A stretch of 64,000 nucleotides of DNA from Candidatus Nitrospira kreftii (GCA_014058405.1 CP047423.1:1302001-1366000), one strand, 5' to 3'; positions 47,771-57,013 are shown, counted from the first letter of the stretch. The notes: generated by a model from the sequence alone, not told the origin. A program made the numbers and translations.

Positions 47771-47890
47771 ATCGAGCTGTTCTATAAGTCGGCAGCGCCG
47801 CCACTCAACCCTCGGCTATCGTTGCCCGGCCGAGTATGAAGCAAGGCGGCTGTCGCGTAACCCGGTGTCCACGGAATCAGGGGAAGGTCA
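47771..47890 (+). pseudogene. fragment of another IS3-family element (C-terminus and end)
   Basis: atcgagctgttctat and RRHSTLGYRCPAEYEA are the end of an IS3-type OrfB from yet another element, followed by an IS-like end gtgtccacggaatcaggggaaggtca-type sequence (47865-47890). A one-base change near 47785 breaks the frame. Confidence 0.6.
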
Positions 47891-47977
47891 GTTTTTTTGA
47901 GGAAGTGTTCCTGCTGAATGTTGGGGTGGCGGCACTAAGTGTGCCACCACCCCAACCAGGCCTTCGAAAACGATATT

Positions 47978-49195
47978 TTACTGAACCTTCAGCCCTACCG
48001 GCGTCAGAGGAGATGCAATGGTGCTCTGGAGAGAATACTCATAGGCTGCAATGTCAGGTCTCCCATCTGGGACCAAGGGAACACCAGACGACGTTCCTCT
48101 GTTGATCGCGTAACTGCTAGAGGTAAGGCGAAAGTCATTCCCTGTCGAATTGATAAAGCCTAAGTTGGCGATGTTTTCAATGTTATTGGAGAACGTCACG
48201 CCAGGTATGCTTGAAGCAGCTTTCATCTTGGCCGTGCCGAGGTTGTAACTTACGTTCACGTTAGAAGCCGACAAGTTATACGTCGCAATCAGTGCGGTAG
48301 CAGGATTGTGCGAAATATTATTTTTAATGGTAGCACCTGATATTGCAGAGGCTAGCATAATTTGCCCCGTAGGCTTTCCGGTGGGACTCTTGCCGGACAT
48401 CGTATTGTGGTAAATGCCAAGGTTTGTTGTTGTCCCCCCATAGACATGAATGGGGTATCCGCGAGTCACATCATAAAACACATTCCGTCGCACGATGAGA
48501 TTTGAGGGACCAGCGATATAGATTCCATGATCGAGGTTAGAAACCGTTGTGGAGCAACCACTTTCCCCATTCCGACGCCTCCCGATGCTGTAGAAGCGGT
48601 TGCGTTCTACTACAACATTGGAAACTTTTGTTACGAGCACGGCGTTATATATACCAGTATTTGAACAGACTGTCCTGCCAATGTGATGAAAAGAGTTCAA
48701 TCGGGCAATCCCACCGGTTGACCCGGGCTGAAAGGAAATCCCGTTATTGCCGGCACCAGCCTTATTTCCGCCCGTAATATCGAATCCTTCGATGATGTAA
48801 TAGGGTCTTGTGATATAGATCCCCTTATTATTGGCGTGCGTGCTTGGTATGATGATTACTGCGCCCAATGGTTTCTCGCTCTTAATCGTAATCGGCTGCG
48901 AAGAAGTGCCGGCGGCCGAGGTCGGGGTGATATACAAAGTGGTACCATTTCCATCTGTATCTGTATAGGTGCCAGCACGCGCTATGCAAGTATCACCAGC
49001 TTTGATGGGCGACCTTGAACATCTTTGCAGGTTGCGCCACGGACTGGCTGATGTGCCTGGATTGGAATCGCTGCCTGTCGTCGCGACATAGTAGGTGGCG
49101 CCTTGCGCCACCATGGGTCTAGGAAGAATGAATAATAGGAGTATTCCACAAAGTGGGAATAATGCATGGTGGAGTAGATTCCTTGAATCACTCAT
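47978..49195 (-). CDS. secreted right-handed beta-helix protein, paralog 2
   Basis: A 405-residue paralog of the gene at 34106-35359, on the same strand, with the same layout: signal peptide, ATYYVATTGSDSNPGTSASP, SQPITIKSEKPLGA, YYIIEGFDITGG, LNSFHHIGRTVCSNTG, FYDVTRGYPIHVYGG, and the ending AINRGTSSGVP. The beta-helix coils are evident. It probably binds, cleaves or epimerises a polysaccharide. The start is supported by gaggag 11 bases upstream. Confidence 0.75.
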   Translation of the reverse strand: MSDSRNLLHHALFPLCGILLLFILPRPMVAQGATYYVATTGSDSNPGTSASPWRNLQRCSRSPIKAGDTCIARAGTYTDTDGNGTTLYITPTSAAGTSSQPITIKSEKPLGAVIIIPSTHANNKGIYITRPYYIIEGFDITGGNKAGAGNNGISFQPGSTGGIARLNSFHHIGRTVCSNTGIYNAVLVTKVSNVVVERNRFYSIGRRRNGESGCSTTVSNLDHGIYIAGPSNLIVRRNVFYDVTRGYPIHVYGGTTTNLGIYHNTMSGKSPTGKPTGQIMLASAISGATIKNNISHNPATALIATYNLSASNVNVSYNLGTAKMKAASSIPGVTFSNNIENIANLGFINSTGNDFRLTSSSYAINRGTSSGVPLVPDGRPDIAAYEYSLQSTIASPLTPVGLKVQ

Positions 49196-49507
49196 GAATA
49201 TGAACTCCTCAACGTTTGGGTGGTTGTCATGCCCCTCGTCAGTTGACTGGGCTTTGCCGCTAATGGGATTTGGTAATCCAACTAATGGTCTCTAGTTGTT
49301 TTCGATAAAGCATATTTTATGCCAACATAAATGCAGCACAAGATATTGATTAATATGGTAGTCAAAAATTGAGGCATGTTTGTATGAAATGCATAAGAGT
49401 AGGTCAAACCATACAGGTGTCCCCGGTTTGGTGCTGAAGTTGGTCCCTTCGTGAGACAACTCTTAACCAAAGCACAGGGCGTCCATAGCCCTCCCCAGAA
49501 ACTAGTC

Positions 49508-49578
49508 CTGTGCCCCATGATTTCCTTGGATGCACCATCGGGCCTCTCAGGAATGGAGGTGTCCATGGCGGAGTACCT
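49508..49578 (+). repeat. diverged IS-C left-end remnant
   Basis: gccccatgatttccttgg and ggaggtgtccatggcg follow the left end and OrfA start of IS-C with several substitutions and a few missing bases. Nothing else is recognisable in the gap 49196-49831. Confidence 0.5.
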
Positions 49579-49831
49579 AGCAAAATTCAACGATCTCTGG
49601 ATATCTTTTTTTAAGGTACTGTCATTTTCTGGGGAGACATCAACTTATGATCTTCTCGGTTGAAGTCTATATGGTGTGGAGGTATCGTATAAGGTGAATG
49701 TCGATTCTCAGTCTGACTGTGGATGTATGAAGTATTCGAGAAAAGCTATACATGCTGAGGTCCAGGAAGTCGGTGTGACTTAGTCGGGTTCACTATTACT
49801 CAAGAGGGTAGACGAGGCGTTATTCATGTGA

Positions 49832-50650
49832 GTGCTTTTGAGGTCAAACGAGCATCCACCTCAGGCGAGGGCGCGCGTGAAGAAGAAGTTGAGTGATAAC
49901 CCTATCAAGATACTTTGGACTGGGGGATGGGACTCGACATTTAGAGTCCTATACGCAAATTTGGTTGATGGTCAGAGAATAGAGCCACACTACATCGTGG
50001 ATACGGCCAGACAGTCAAGTCTTCGCGAACTCCAAGCAATTTCAGAAATAATTGATTCGTTGAGAATTTCGCATAAGGCGGCCTATGAACGGATTTCTAA
50101 CTTACGGATAACTCTCAAAAGTGAGATAGCTGATGACATAGCCATAACGAACGCCTGGGCGCGACTAAAACTCAGGTCACCTTTAGGCAGCCAGTACGAC
50201 TGGCTGGCGCGGTATGCTGAATCACAAAATATGGTCGATCTGGAACTTAGCGTGCATGTCGATGACAAAGCACATTTTTTCTTAAGAGGAAAGGTTGAGC
50301 ATGTGCAAGATGGAAGCTATCGGTTGAGGCGGGGCATAACAGGCGATGAAAATATCTTTGCCCGATTTAGATTCCCCATTTTGGAATATTCAAAAGCTAA
50401 AATGAGAGAAACTGCAAGAAAGCACGGATTTATCGACCTATTAGAAAAATCATGGTTTTGTCATCGCCCCATAAACGGAGTTCCCTGCGGTATGTGTAGC
50501 CCATGCATCTACACTATTAAGGAGGGAATGCGGTATAGATTTCCAAGAGAATCAGTGCTTCGGTATCATTTAGAACGTTATAGACTGGTCATTCAATCTC
50601 CCTCTCAGTGTGCGAGAGTCTTGCGTGCAAGGCTTAGGACAATCTGGTAA
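49832..50650 (+). CDS. QueC-like PP-loop ATPase
   Basis: A 272-residue protein with a PP-loop TGGWDS (residues 30-35) and a zinc-binding set C210, C219, C222 and C225 (CHRPINGVPCGMCSPC), the arrangement of 7-cyano-7-deazaguanine synthase (QueC). QueC activates a carboxylate with ATP and converts it to a nitrile using ammonia. No other queuosine genes are nearby, and the protein stands alone in a glycan cluster, so a different carboxylate substrate is plausible. The first residues are uncertain: GTG 49832 or GTG 49877 could be the start. Confidence 0.72.
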   Translation: MLLRSNEHPPQARARVKKKLSDNPIKILWTGGWDSTFRVLYANLVDGQRIEPHYIVDTARQSSLRELQAISEIIDSLRISHKAAYERISNLRITLKSEIADDIAITNAWARLKLRSPLGSQYDWLARYAESQNMVDLELSVHVDDKAHFFLRGKVEHVQDGSYRLRRGITGDENIFARFRFPILEYSKAKMRETARKHGFIDLLEKSWFCHRPINGVPCGMCSPCIYTIKEGMRYRFPRESVLRYHLERYRLVIQSPSQCARVLRARLRTIW

Positions 50651-50798
50651 GTGGCCTGTTGAAACGCTGCTGACCTTTCTCATATTTAGGCACTCTTCAC
50701 CAGAGGAGCTTATGCACCGACGCTGGGGCTTCTGGAAATGCTATCAGCAGCTTCGGCTAGATGGGGCATTCGTGGAATACGGAACGTGTCCGGCGGGA

Positions 50799-50985
50799 CT
50801 AGGGATGGTCTGTTAGGCTTGAGTATTCCCCGCCGCCTCTGATGGTGCCAGAGTCCAATGCCGTGTTGGCCCCGTATTTTATGAGTGGTACGCTCCACAG
50901 CAGACGATAATTTTGGGCGCTCATTTTCTTGATGAGGGTATCTGTGAGGGCCTGGCGATCGAGATTGATACCTCGGCTTTCGCTA
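50799..50985 (-). pseudogene. unrecognised coding-like fragment
   Basis: The minus strand reads GINLDRQALTDTLIKKMSAQ and continues to TIRGGGEYSSLTDHP before a stop at 50799. It has no start and no family I recognise. It lies in the 370-base gap before IS-A and may be the tail of a lost gene. The rest of the gap shows nothing. Confidence 0.2.
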
Positions 50986-51014
50986 TACTAGGCAAGCCAA
51001 GTCAAAATGCCTTT

Positions 51015-52299
51015 GAGAGTGGGCTTCGGAAATTCGGACAGTGTGGGAAGTGGTGACCTGGCTTCACCCGCCGCGCCGAGGTGTGGACATCGAAAGGAGC
51101 GAGGCGATGAAGAGGACGAGACGGAATCATGGACCGACCTTCAAGGCCCAAGTGGCCTTGGCGGTGGTCAAAGGCGACAAGATGGTGGCCGAGTTAGCCG
51201 AGCAGTTCCAGGTGCATCCCACTCAGATCGCCGATTGGAAGCAACAACTACTGGCCCGAGCGGCAGATGTGTGTGGCGGGGTGCAGTCCACGACAGACAC
51301 TCCCGATCTGAAGACCCTGCACGCCAAGATCGGCCAGCTGACCTTGGAGAATGAGTTTTTAGAAGGCGCGCTCACCAAGGCGGGCTTGCTGAGCGGAACG
51401 CGATGATCGATCGAACCCACGCGTTACCGGTGGCGCGACCGTGTCAGTTGCTAGAGCTGGCCCGGTCCACCGCGTACTATCAGCCCAATCCAGTTTCGGA
51501 TGCGGCCCTGGCGCTGATGCGGCGGATTGACGAATTGCAACTGCAGTATCCGTTTGCGGCTGCCCCCATGCTGCGGGATTTGTTATGCCAGGAAGGCCAT
51601 GCCATTGGGCGACGACAGGTGGTCACCCTGATGAGGCGAATGGGCATCACGGCGCTCTATCGGAATCCGAGGACCAGCCAGCGGCATCCTGCCTATCAGA
51701 TTTATCCTTACTTGCTGCGTCAGCTGACGATCACGCGACCGAATCATGTGTGGGCCACCGATACCACCTACATTCCGATGCGGCGCGGGGTTGTGTATCT
51801 CTGTGCGATCCTCGATTGGGCGAGTCGCCGGGTGTTGTCCTGGCGGCTGTCCAACACGGTGACGAGCGGCTTCTGCGTGGAGGCAGTGCAGGAGGCCGTC
51901 ACCCGGTATGGCCCCCCAGAGATCTTCAACACGGATCAAGACTGTCAGTTCACCAGCCAGGAATTCACCGGGCTTCTGCATACTCATGGGATTCAGATCA
52001 GCATGGATGGGACCGGAGGGTGGCGCGACAACGTCTTCGTCGAACGGTGGTGGCGGAGCCTCAAGTATGAGGAGGTCTATCTTCATGCCTACGAGACCAT
52101 CCACGACGCCCAGCAGGGCGTGACGCGCTACATGACCTTCTATAATCAGAGCAGGCCGCATCGCGCACTTGACGGACGCACGCCCGATCGCGTGTATTAT
52201 GACCATCTGCCTGCACCGGCCGACTGCCACGCAGGTATTATCGGCCAGGCGCCACTTATGAACGGAAAGATGCTGTCCAAAGAAGCGGAGCCACCTCTC
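51015..52299 (+). mobile_element. IS-A, complete IS3-family insertion sequence (about 1285 bp)
   Basis: Left end gagagtgggcttcgg and right end (inverted) gagaggtggctccgc are imperfect inverted repeats. Between them lie two overlapping transposase genes. This is the best-preserved IS-A in the window, and the remnants at 22208, 24881 and 44216 derive from its relatives. Exact borders are uncertain by a few bases and no target duplication is clear. Confidence 0.78.
51107..51406 (+). CDS. IS3-family transposase OrfA (IS-A)
   Basis: 99 residues beginning MKRTRRNHGPTFKAQVALAV, with a helix-turn-helix LAEQFQVHPTQIADWKQQLL. The ribosome-binding site aaggagcgaggc precedes ATG 51107. The stop overlaps OrfB (ATGA). 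Confidence 0.9.
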   Translation: MKRTRRNHGPTFKAQVALAVVKGDKMVAELAEQFQVHPTQIADWKQQLLARAADVCGGVQSTTDTPDLKTLHAKIGQLTLENEFLEGALTKAGLLSGTR

Positions 52300-52398
52300 T
52301 TTTCAAAGTGTCTGCTTGACGCGGGGAGCTTACGCAGCAAGGTATACAGCTCCATTTCGTTCAGCCAGGGAAACCGGTGCAGAACGCGCTTATCGTGA
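51403..52398 (+). CDS. IS3-family transposase OrfB (IS-A), reading through the IS end
   Basis: A 331-residue integrase-type subunit. DDE residues: WATDTTYIP, FNTDQDCQFTS and GWRDNVFVERWWRSL. The usual NTDQGSQFTS has become NTDQDCQFTS, a substitution beside the second catalytic aspartate. The frame does not stop inside the element but crosses the right end and continues about 33 codons into flanking DNA, so the native stop has probably been lost. Activity is doubtful. Confidence 0.82.
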   Translation: MIDRTHALPVARPCQLLELARSTAYYQPNPVSDAALALMRRIDELQLQYPFAAAPMLRDLLCQEGHAIGRRQVVTLMRRMGITALYRNPRTSQRHPAYQIYPYLLRQLTITRPNHVWATDTTYIPMRRGVVYLCAILDWASRRVLSWRLSNTVTSGFCVEAVQEAVTRYGPPEIFNTDQDCQFTSQEFTGLLHTHGIQISMDGTGGWRDNVFVERWWRSLKYEEVYLHAYETIHDAQQGVTRYMTFYNQSRPHRALDGRTPDRVYYDHLPAPADCHAGIIGQAPLMNGKMLSKEAEPPLFSKCLLDAGSLRSKVYSSISFSQGNRCRTRLS

Positions 52399-52523
52399 GT
52401 TTCAACGGCAGGTTTTGGCATGAATGTTTGAACGAGCACTGCTTTCTGACGCTACGGAAATCTCAACTCATGATTGAAGTCTGGCAACGAGCGCGCAATG
52501 ACGAGCGACCGAAAAAGCGTTAA
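52341..52523 (+). pseudogene. C-terminal fragment of an IS3-family (IS407-like) transposase
   Basis: The frame starting IQLHFVQPGKPVQNALIVSF and ending WQRARNDERPKKR is the end of a different IS3-group transposase (family text: QPGKPxQNAxxESFNGRxRxECLN). The glutamate position of the DDE triad is replaced by valine (IVSFNGR). It is a decayed leftover directly after IS-A. Confidence 0.7.
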
Positions 52524-52610
52524 CTGGCCTGACGCCAGCCGCCTGTGCGCGGCAGTTGACCAGCAAGGGGCGACATTTTCTAGTGTTAGTAGCCTATGTA
52601 TTGAGGAACA

Positions 52611-53657
52611 GTGATTAGTACCCCCTCACCGCATGTGTCGATTATCATACCTTGCAGAAATGAGGCCAAAGGTATTCGTTCCTGTCTGGAGTCTGTCGTC
52701 AAGAGCGATTATCCGAAACATCAACTCGAATTACTCGTTGTCGATGGTCAGAGTGAAGACGGGACAAGAGACATCATTGCTGAGTTTAGTGGGCAATACT
52801 CGTGGATCAAACTTTTAGACAATACTCGGAGAATGACTCCGGCAGCACTGAACATTGGAATACAGTCTGCGAAGGGGAAAATCTTGATACGGATGGATGC
52901 CCATACAGTGTATCCTGCCGAATATGTTCCCAAATTGGTGGAGTGGCTAGAGCGAAGTGGCGCTGATAATGTAGGGGGGGTATGTGTCACGCGACCTGCC
53001 AACAACAGTGCGAAGGCGCATGCGATAGCTGTTGGTCTTTCTCATCCGTGGGGGGTGGGAAATTCGCATTTTAGAATAGGAGTAACAGCACCCAAATGGG
53101 TAGACCATGTTCCGTTTGGATGCTATCGAAGAGAAGTATTCGACCAGATAGGGCTATTCGATGAGCGGCTTATTCGCAATCAAGATGACGAGCTTAATCA
53201 TCGATTGATCAAGCACGGAGGCCGGATCCTGCTCGTGCCGGAAATCGTGTCCTACTATACTGCCAGGGATTCTCTCAAGAAACTTTGGGTTATGTACTAC
53301 CAATATGGCTACTACAAGCCGCTAGCGGTGCGCATGCTCGGGACCGTCGTGACTATGCGACAGCTGGTGCCAGCAGCCTTTGTTGGCTATGTAGCTGCCA
53401 CAGCTGTGCTTGCTCTCTGGTCGCATCTCATGGCACTGTTCTGTGCAATCGGCCTCAGCGCGTATTTTACGATCGATCTCATTATTGGTGTTAACGTTGC
53501 TTTGAAGCACGGAGTACGTTGTGGGCTGTGGTCGGCACTTGTTTTCCCGATTCTGCACGTAAGTTATGGAATAGGATATCTGAAAGGAATTCAGGATTTC
53601 CTCATTCTGAGAAAGCAAGAAACGTCTGATCCATTTGCGACTCAGCTGTCCCGATAA
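52611..53657 (+). CDS. glycosyltransferase family 2, membrane-associated
   Basis: A 348-residue GT2 enzyme. HVSIIIPCRNEAKGIRSCLE opens the fold, LLVVDGQSEDGT follows, and MDAHTVYPAEYV carries the DxH/DxD metal site. There are two or three C-terminal membrane helices (residues about 258-335). This layout resembles ExoA-type succinoglycan glycosyltransferases. The start is GTG 52611 with gagga upstream. Confidence 0.88.
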   Translation: MISTPSPHVSIIIPCRNEAKGIRSCLESVVKSDYPKHQLELLVVDGQSEDGTRDIIAEFSGQYSWIKLLDNTRRMTPAALNIGIQSAKGKILIRMDAHTVYPAEYVPKLVEWLERSGADNVGGVCVTRPANNSAKAHAIAVGLSHPWGVGNSHFRIGVTAPKWVDHVPFGCYRREVFDQIGLFDERLIRNQDDELNHRLIKHGGRILLVPEIVSYYTARDSLKKLWVMYYQYGYYKPLAVRMLGTVVTMRQLVPAAFVGYVAATAVLALWSHLMALFCAIGLSAYFTIDLIIGVNVALKHGVRCGLWSALVFPILHVSYGIGYLKGIQDFLILRKQETSDPFATQLSR

Positions 53658-53833
53658 GTCGAGTCTGTTGCGAATAGGCTAATATTTGGACCATCACGGA
53701 GTGGCCTACCGACATGACAGGAATAGAAAGATATGCTAGCGTACTAACCTGTGAGAGCTCTACTCAACTCAACCGCCCACACTGAATCGGTTCGTATTCG
53801 GCCAATGGCGGATCCCTCAATAGGCTTTCATTT

Positions 53834-54715
53834 ATGCCTGAAACAATGAAGTTCAGTACCCCAGTCATTTCTATTGATGTAGAAGATTGGCCGCAGTCTA
53901 CCTGGGATCGGAATCTTCCAATCACGGAGCGGGCCGTTCAGAATACGAGATATCTCCTCCGTCTTCTGCGCGAGGCGGAAGTGCGGACCACGATGTTTGT
54001 ACTGGGCAAGTTAGCTGAACGTTTTCCCGAGGTTGTTAAAGAAATTCATGCTGATGGCCATGAGGTGGCATGTCATGGCTATGGACATCTGGAAGTCGGT
54101 CGGCAGTCTCCTGACGAGTTTTTGGAGGATGTCCGTCGCGCTAAAGACTTGCTCGAGCAGATCATCGGAAAGCCGATTCAAGGATATAGAGCCCCCGATT
54201 TTTCAATAGTGCGGGAGACACTCTGGGCTCTCGATATGCTTGTAGTGGCAGGATTTGAGTATGATTCCAGCATCGTACCGGCGCGACTTCCTCGGTATGG
54301 GATCGCCGGTTGGCCAGGCCTCCCGGTTCGGGTTCAACTGAGTCATGGGATGAGTATTTTAGAGGCTCCGCTGGCCACGTTTCGCGCATTCGGCAAAAAT
54401 TGGCCTGTAGGGGGAGGAGGGTACCATAGATTGTTGCCAGGCATTGCGAGTCGATATTTTGCACGACGGATCATGACGGAAGCTCCGTTCGTATTTTACT
54501 GTCATCCGTATGAGTTTGATGTACATGAGCTGAGCGAGATCTCGATTTCTGTTCCACCCACTACGAGATTTTACCAGGGGGGGGGGCGGAGGTGGTTTGA
54601 GCAGCGATTTCTGAATTTTCTCAGGTGCTTTGGTGGACAACCTATGGGGGAAATGCTTTCTTCGCAGGTATGGGCTGACTTTCAAGTCTGCAATCTAGTA
54701 TCGTCTTCTTCGTAG
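53834..54715 (+). CDS. polysaccharide deacetylase family protein (DUF3473)
   Basis: A NodB-homology deacetylase: ISIDVEDWPQ (metal D-D), HEVACHGYGHLEV (H-x3-H motif), YRAPDFSIVRETLW, and a C-terminal FYCHPYEFD followed by the DUF3473 extension. These enzymes remove N-acetyl groups from nascent exopolysaccharide and are common next to exosortase-type EPS clusters. It has 293 residues. Confidence 0.88.
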   Translation: MPETMKFSTPVISIDVEDWPQSTWDRNLPITERAVQNTRYLLRLLREAEVRTTMFVLGKLAERFPEVVKEIHADGHEVACHGYGHLEVGRQSPDEFLEDVRRAKDLLEQIIGKPIQGYRAPDFSIVRETLWALDMLVVAGFEYDSSIVPARLPRYGIAGWPGLPVRVQLSHGMSILEAPLATFRAFGKNWPVGGGGYHRLLPGIASRYFARRIMTEAPFVFYCHPYEFDVHELSEISISVPPTTRFYQGGGRRWFEQRFLNFLRCFGGQPMGEMLSSQVWADFQVCNLVSSSS

Positions 54716-55063
54716 GTAGCAAGTTCACTCTCCTCCATCCTCCGAACGTGATGACAACCGAGAACGATACAAAGCCATGATGGGATGACGGGATCAATTG
54801 GTCGATCAAGGGTCTCTAACGTGAAGAGGGTTTATGTTCTTTTCCGCAACTTTAAACTAGAATCCATCTCTTGATTGATTCTTTGCGGAATATTCCATCA
54901 CATCGCGCATACGGTCATGAACAAATTGTGTGGAACAGCACGACTGCGTCCTCGAGTGTCAAGGTATGAATTCCATTCGGAATGCCGATTTCAATATTGA
55001 GATAGGTTGTAGTGAGTGATCCAGTTGATTAATGAGAGAACTCTCCAAGGAAGGTAGGTGCGC
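54716..55063. other. non-coding gap
   Basis: There is no coding sequence that I can support in these 348 bases. The only recognisable element is the ribosome-binding site aaggaaggtagg just before the next small ORF. Confidence 0.4.
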
Positions 55064-55207
55064 ATGTATTCTCGAAGAGCATTTTTGGTCGGGTTGCTGA
55101 TCTTGGTCCAAGGGGGACTTGCCGGCAAGGTTCATGGAAATACGCGCTACAAAAGGAACCGCACATTCGTGAAGCAAGGCTGGGTGCTGCAAGAAGGAGA
55201 TCTTTGA
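55064..55207 (+). CDS. small 47-residue ORF with Tat/Sec-like signal, coupled to GMC oxidoreductase
   Basis: The ORF encodes MYSRRAFLVGLLILVQGGLAG and ends with KQGWVLQEGDL. SRRAFL followed by a hydrophobic run resembles a twin-arginine signal (S-R-R-x-F-L), with a possible cleavage region near KVHG. The start has a strong ribosome-binding site (aaggaaggtagg), and its TGA overlaps the ATG of the next gene (tgatg). In dehydrogenases such as gluconate and fructose dehydrogenase, a Tat-signalled small subunit is encoded next to the GMC subunit and escorts it across the membrane. At 47 residues this one is far shorter, so it is either a remnant or a minimal escort peptide. Confidence 0.6.
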   Translation: MYSRRAFLVGLLILVQGGLAGKVHGNTRYKRNRTFVKQGWVLQEGDL

Positions 55208-56643
55208 TGCTCATTGATTTCAATGCATCTGTCAGCAACATGCCCAAGAAGGCTGATTTTTGCATCGTTGGATCAGGGCCTGCAGGAATGACGCTTGCGC
55301 TCGAGCTGGAGCAGCGCGGCCGATCGGTCCTGCTCTTGGAAGGCGGTGGGCTTGAGTGGACTCCGGAGTCCTACGAACTCTACAAGGGTGATGTGATAGG
55401 CGATTACTATGTCGGACTCGAGTACGCGCGGGCGCGCCAACTTGGAGGGACTAGCGGACATTGGGGTGGGTGGTCCTACCAATTGACGGAGTTGGCATTT
55501 AGGGAAAAACCAGGGTTTGAGGATGCTCAGTGGCCGATTGAAAAGAAAGATTTGGACCCGTTCTTGGATAAGGCGCGAGCGGTTCTCAACATTACCGCAC
55601 CTCCTGCCGATGTTCTTTTGGATAGGGAGTTCGGGATCAAAGAATTTCGGATTTCGTATTCAAGAGTTAAGTTTGGTCAGAGGTATAGAGACCAACTCGG
55701 CTCATCGGAACGGATTACTTGTGTGACAAATGCCAACCTGACAGGGTTGCAAACCGATGGTCGGAGTATAGTGTCGGCGACAGCCACCAACTTTAAAGGG
55801 CAATCCGCTAGGGTTAGGGCAAAGAATTTCGTCCTGGCGATGGGCGGTATAGAGAATAGCCGCATGCTCTTATGGTTTAACCAGCAAGCAAATGGGCAGC
55901 TTGTTGACTCCCGTGCACCGTTGGGTCGGTATTGGATGGAGCATCCTGCGTACCAGGTCGGGCATGCGCTCGTAAATCTCAGAATTCCCAAGACGGAGTA
56001 TTCCAAGCCTCAGCTCCTGCTTACATTTACCGAGGAAGTCTTCAAGAAACTAGGCATTCTTGAGTGCAGTATGGTCTTGGAAGCAATGAGTACTTCCGGT
56101 ACGATGGGACTACTGAAAGAGCTGATCTGTGTTGCACCAAAGGCTGGAGAGTGGGCAGCTTCACTTGCGGGAAAGAATCTTGTGTGCGGTGGTCGGTTCA
56201 TCATTGGGTGGGAGCAGGAGCCACTGTGGAGCAACCATGTAAAACTGTCAGAGACCAAGCGCGACCGGTTTGGAATTCCGACAGCAGAGGTACACTGGAA
56301 AAAGAGTGATCGTGATCGTGCGACCATGCAGAAGGCCGTCACGCACTTTAACGAGTTCTTGATGGCGAAAAATCACGGTCGTCTCAAGCTTGCCGATTGG
56401 GTCTTTGCCAAGGAAGGATACCCTTCCAGTGGCAACGATGGGGTTAGTTATCATCACATCGGCGGGACCAGAATGGCGCACACCGTGGAAAAGGGCGTTG
56501 TGGACAAGAACTGTCGAGTATTCGGGCAGAATAATCTGTATCTCGCCGGATCGTCCGTCTTTCCAAGTGGTGGAGAAGCGAATCCGACCCTTTCAATCAT
56601 TCAGCTCTCACTGCGATTGGCGGATCACTTGTTGCACACATGA
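55207..56643 (+). CDS. GMC-family FAD oxidoreductase
   Basis: A flavin oxidoreductase of 478 residues. The dinucleotide-binding motif is CIVGSGPAGMTLALE (glycines at 22, 24 and 27). GGTSGHWGGWSYQ forms the flavin region, and the C-terminal SYHHIGGTRMAHT with NLYLAGSSVFPSGGEANPT is typical of GMC enzymes and carries the active-site histidine. It has no signal of its own. It would oxidise an alcohol, possibly a sugar. It is translationally coupled to the small signal ORF, which suggests periplasmic delivery, but this is inference. Confidence 0.85.
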   Translation: MLIDFNASVSNMPKKADFCIVGSGPAGMTLALELEQRGRSVLLLEGGGLEWTPESYELYKGDVIGDYYVGLEYARARQLGGTSGHWGGWSYQLTELAFREKPGFEDAQWPIEKKDLDPFLDKARAVLNITAPPADVLLDREFGIKEFRISYSRVKFGQRYRDQLGSSERITCVTNANLTGLQTDGRSIVSATATNFKGQSARVRAKNFVLAMGGIENSRMLLWFNQQANGQLVDSRAPLGRYWMEHPAYQVGHALVNLRIPKTEYSKPQLLLTFTEEVFKKLGILECSMVLEAMSTSGTMGLLKELICVAPKAGEWAASLAGKNLVCGGRFIIGWEQEPLWSNHVKLSETKRDRFGIPTAEVHWKKSDRDRATMQKAVTHFNEFLMAKNHGRLKLADWVFAKEGYPSSGNDGVSYHHIGGTRMAHTVEKGVVDKNCRVFGQNNLYLAGSSVFPSGGEANPTLSIIQLSLRLADHLLHT

Positions 56644-56860
56644 ACAGAGGTCGCTTCGACCATATCCCGTTTTCCCCTGCCACGAGTGACCATTATTAAC
56701 CACGATGTAATACGGCTGTGGTAATACAAGTAGAGATGCAGGCCGTCGGTGTGATTGCACTGGACGCAGTGGGCTAGATGACAGTGTCTAAAATTGGCGA
56801 GCTAAGATCCCGGACCTTAAGAACAGTGTCGGACTTGTCTTCAATCGAAGGAGGCGTACA

Positions 56861-57013
56861 GTGAGCCAGTTTGTCATGGAATTGTGGGCCTTTATGAAGG
56901 AGCGGAAGAAATTTTGGTTATTGCCGATTCTTGTTGTTCTGCTCTTGTTCGGAACGCTGATTGTGCTGACCCAAGGTTCGGCGGTCGCTCCTTTCATCTA
57001 CACATTATTTTAG
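56861..57013 (+). CDS. DUF5989 small membrane protein
   Basis: A 50-residue protein starting at GTG 56861, behind the strong ribosome-binding site gaaggagg. It has an amphipathic start (ELWAFMKERKKFWLLPI), one membrane helix and the conserved ending GSAVAPFIYTLF. This matches the DUF5989 family, usually found next to NodU-type carbamoyltransferase and SxtJ genes. Here those partners lie 3 to 5 kb downstream. The function is unknown. Confidence 0.8.
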   Translation: MSQFVMELWAFMKERKKFWLLPILVVLLLFGTLIVLTQGSAVAPFIYTLF

